64,000 nt of DNA from Oreocharis arfaki (Eukaryota; Chordata; Aves; Passeriformes; Paramythiidae). Shown here piece after piece: positions 62,049-64,000 of this stretch. The stretch is from positions 62,001-126,000 of the forward strand of contig VZRR01011619.1 in the NCBI GenBank assembly GCA_013398015.1. Reading direction: 5' to 3'. Under the pieces are notes generated by a model that was not told where the DNA came from, made no database searches, and saw nothing but the letters and a program-made list of their open reading frames with translations. A program made the position numbers and the translations under genes. The stretch's first letter is position 1. Every line of letters starts with the position of its first letter.

Positions 62049-63226
62049 GGTAATAGATTTGAAGTTTATTATTTTGATTCCATAAATGTAATCAGTAACT
62101 CCAGAAGCAGTTGCACATCTGCTTAATATACTACTGTTAGGATTTGTTTTGTAGAATGGGAGAAGATTTACTTTTAATACTTCAAAATAATCAGAAGAAA
62201 GGACTATTTCACTTTTAGCACATTTCCAATAACCAGTTTTTGAAGTGATGGACAGGAACAAACAGAGTTGCTAACTAATTAGATTGGCTGACACTGTGCA
62301 CTAACAGAAACATTCAGGAGACAGAGTATCTGCAAGCAACAGATTGTGTGTTATGCTGCTGTATGATTACAGCCCTAAAACCACTCTATAAATGTATATC
62401 TATTTAGAATCCACAGGAAAAGTTAACTCTGGACTGGTTATTTACTGGTTTATTTACTGGCAGTAAATAAGAGCTTGAAAAGAGCTCTCTTCATGAAACT
62501 CCAGAGGTATTTGACTGGAGATGCTAAAGGCGGGAATAGCATACAATCTTGGATTTAAAAATTTATATGCAGGTAACAGCACCATAGCCATTAGTGTTAG
62601 AAGACATACTTCATTTAATAAAATTATTGCTAGTGTGCCACCTCCCCAGAAATTTACAGCGTCTTTATAATATTCTTCAGTAATACTTTATCAATATATT
62701 TTAAAAATGCATTAGGAATGAAATACAAAATTCAAAAAACCTTTCTGAGTTTTATTCTTTGGTTTTGATTTAGTATCTTGACCCCTGTTAACTCATTTAC
62801 ACTGTAAAAGGCTGCTACATATAAATTATGGCATCATACACAGTTTTCACTGAGTGTGTTGTAAGGCAGAGGGAAGTCCTTTGTGTAACAGCAAAACTAC
62901 ATCTGTGTCATAGACAGTGAAAGAAGAATGAGTGAAATTTGATCTCATTGCAAGATTAATAGAAAACAGCTATTTGATGTCTCTTTAATCTCTCAGATCA
63001 GAGCTTCAAATTCATATAGATGCATTGCCAAATTGAGGCCAACTGTCAAAAGTTAAAATTCAAATTACTTGAGTGGAGATGAAAATCGCATTTAACAACA
63101 AGCTGAATGTAACCCCTAATGTATTACTATTATATATCTATAAACAAGTTTTAAAAAGTCAAATGTGCAAATTCCATACATATTTATGTGCAAGCACACA
63201 TTTATTTTCTTCGCATACAAATGTAT

Positions 63227-63250
63227 CTTTGCATACAAATGTATGCAAAG
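63227..63250 (+). repeat. Perfect 10-bp inverted repeat with adjacent direct repeat
   Basis: CTTTGCATAC, AAAT, GTATGCAAAG, immediately preceded at about 63212-63226 by another GCATACAAATGTAT copy. The stem holds ATGCAAA-type octamer-like half sites. It is about 250 nt downstream of the transmembrane exon's donor on the transcript. Confidence 0.9.
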
Positions 63251-63502
63251 TGGAAAAAACATTTAAATGCGGAAGTGTTAATACAGTGTCATCAGCAGAA
63301 AAATGAACCCACATACCTGTAATTATTGGAAACTTTCAGTCAAAAATTTCTTCAGCATTCTGGAAACCATTAATAAATTTCAAAATATCCCAAAGCAATG
63401 ACAGTTAATACTGTGGCACAAAAATACACTGCGGAACAGCATTACAAGGTGGCCAATATACAGGGGAAAATATATAGTATGAAAACTAAAAGGTAAACCT
63501 AC

Positions 63503-63663
63503 CTTTTATAAAGAAGTATAGCAATAACAATACAGATGATAAACACCACTGCAAGAACTGGTCCAACAACCCAAATCAAGCCTTCTTCCTCATCCGTAAT
63601 TGGCTGGGGATCAAGATCCATTGACACAACAGGATCTGAATATGGGCTTGTTGCATACATGGT
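63503..63663 (-). CDS. PTPRD: PTPRD exon: ectodomain stalk end and transmembrane helix
   Basis: Internal exon of 161 nt: 53 codons plus two bases (AG) of a split codon. The 5' border is a TTTCTATAG acceptor and the 3' border an AG|GTAGGT donor. It begins in frame with Thr-Met-Tyr-Ala-Thr and runs through an acidic stalk (TDEEEG, residues 23-28). A hydrophobic helix follows (about residues 29-51, from [11 protein letters not shown] to IVIAILL), then Tyr-Lys at the cytoplasmic face. This is the single membrane-spanning segment of a LAR-family receptor phosphatase. It anchors the Ig/FN3 ectodomain, encoded beyond the right edge, to the cytoplasmic phosphatase domains. The stalk and helix match my memory of PTPRD better than PTPRS or PTPRF. 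The split codon becomes Ser or Arg depending on whether the microexon at 58102-58113 is used. Confidence 0.95.
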
Positions 63664-64000
63664 CTATAGAAATAAAAATAAATCTTCTTTAATCATGAAG
63701 GAATGCATTTAAAATATCAACTATCCTGCATCTAAAATAAATGTAAAGAAGATAATGATGCAATGAACACAGCAAAGTGGAAATCCTACTTTTCTTGAAG
63801 CCAGGCAGTATACAAACCTGGAAACTGAACACTCTGTTGTTATTACCATCTTTATTTTGTGTTCCACATATTAGCGGTGATCCGCGGACAAATCATGTAG
63901 TACAGTCTTTGCAGAGCACTTTGAAACTTAAGCAGAGAATGAGAAAATGAACAGGACACTGAGAATTACAATCCACCTGTTACCAATTTTTGGGATTTGT
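63664..64000 (-). other. PTPRD: PTPRD intron (partial, 5' side outside window)
   Basis: The acceptor end of the intron before the transmembrane exon. The sequence next to the exon is an AT-rich pyrimidine stretch ending TTTTTATTTCTATAG. No FN3 exon is visible in these 337 bases. Confidence 0.85.

Larger units (their letters stand above)
58114..63502 (-). other. PTPRD: PTPRD intron between transmembrane exon and microexon, 5.4 kb
   Basis: Intron upstream of the microexon. It contains two CR1 copies (59150-59730 and 60590-60773), a 24-bp perfect tandem duplication (60203-60250) and a T16 run (62033-62048). It also has a 10-bp-arm hairpin (63227-63250) and a purine-rich tract (58495-58610) that is pyrimidine-rich in the transcript. 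If the microexon is skipped, this and the next intron are removed as one unit of about 7.75 kb. Confidence 0.85.

Noticed and set aside
1..64000. tRNA, rRNA, CRISPR arrays, bacterial operons or defence systems
   Set aside because: None are present. The window is a vertebrate gene body, with spliced exons, long introns and CR1/LTR repeats.

Overview
This is a 64 kb stretch of vertebrate, almost certainly avian, nuclear DNA. It lies inside one gene read on the minus strand: a LAR-family (type IIa) receptor protein tyrosine phosphatase, best matched to PTPRD. The call rests on seven ordinary exons plus one 12-nt microexon. All have consensus AG/GT splice borders on the minus strand and join in one uninterrupted reading frame (319 codons plus 2 nt with the microexon, 315 plus 2 without). 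The bird assignment rests on several CR1 LINE copies, the dominant avian LINE, and on LTR sequences of avian endogenous retrovirus type. I recall chicken PTPRD as Z-linked, so a Z-chromosome origin is likely, but nothing in the window proves it.

Layout in transcript order, from high to low coordinates. 63503-63663: end of the ectodomain and the transmembrane helix. 58102-58113: the microexon, adding four juxtamembrane residues. 55637-55749: basic juxtamembrane region. 45485-45582: wedge segment. 33537-33660: start of phosphatase domain D1, with the KNRY motif. 21511-21686: D1 core. 7693-7812: D1 core. 6993-7147: the WPD loop and the catalytic cysteine, which is the last complete codon in the window. 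The rest of the signature loop, the end of D1 and all of D2 lie beyond position 1. The extracellular Ig and FN3 exons lie beyond position 64000.

The product is a neuronal synaptic adhesion phosphatase. The exons here connect membrane anchoring, an adjustable juxtamembrane linker, and the active phosphatase domain.

Over 98% of the window is AT-rich intron. It contains seven recognisable CR1 fragments in both orientations (4651-4747, 13855-14336, 27040-27665, 39684-39962, 53105-54131, 59150-59730, 60590-60773). It also holds one convincing solo LTR (2093-2585), one probable GC-rich LTR (about 31900-32430), short tandem duplications, several perfect hairpins and simple repeats. I found no other protein-coding gene, no tRNA or rRNA, no CRISPR array and no bacterial-type operon. 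The most interesting signal is the microexon and its flanking splicing architecture.
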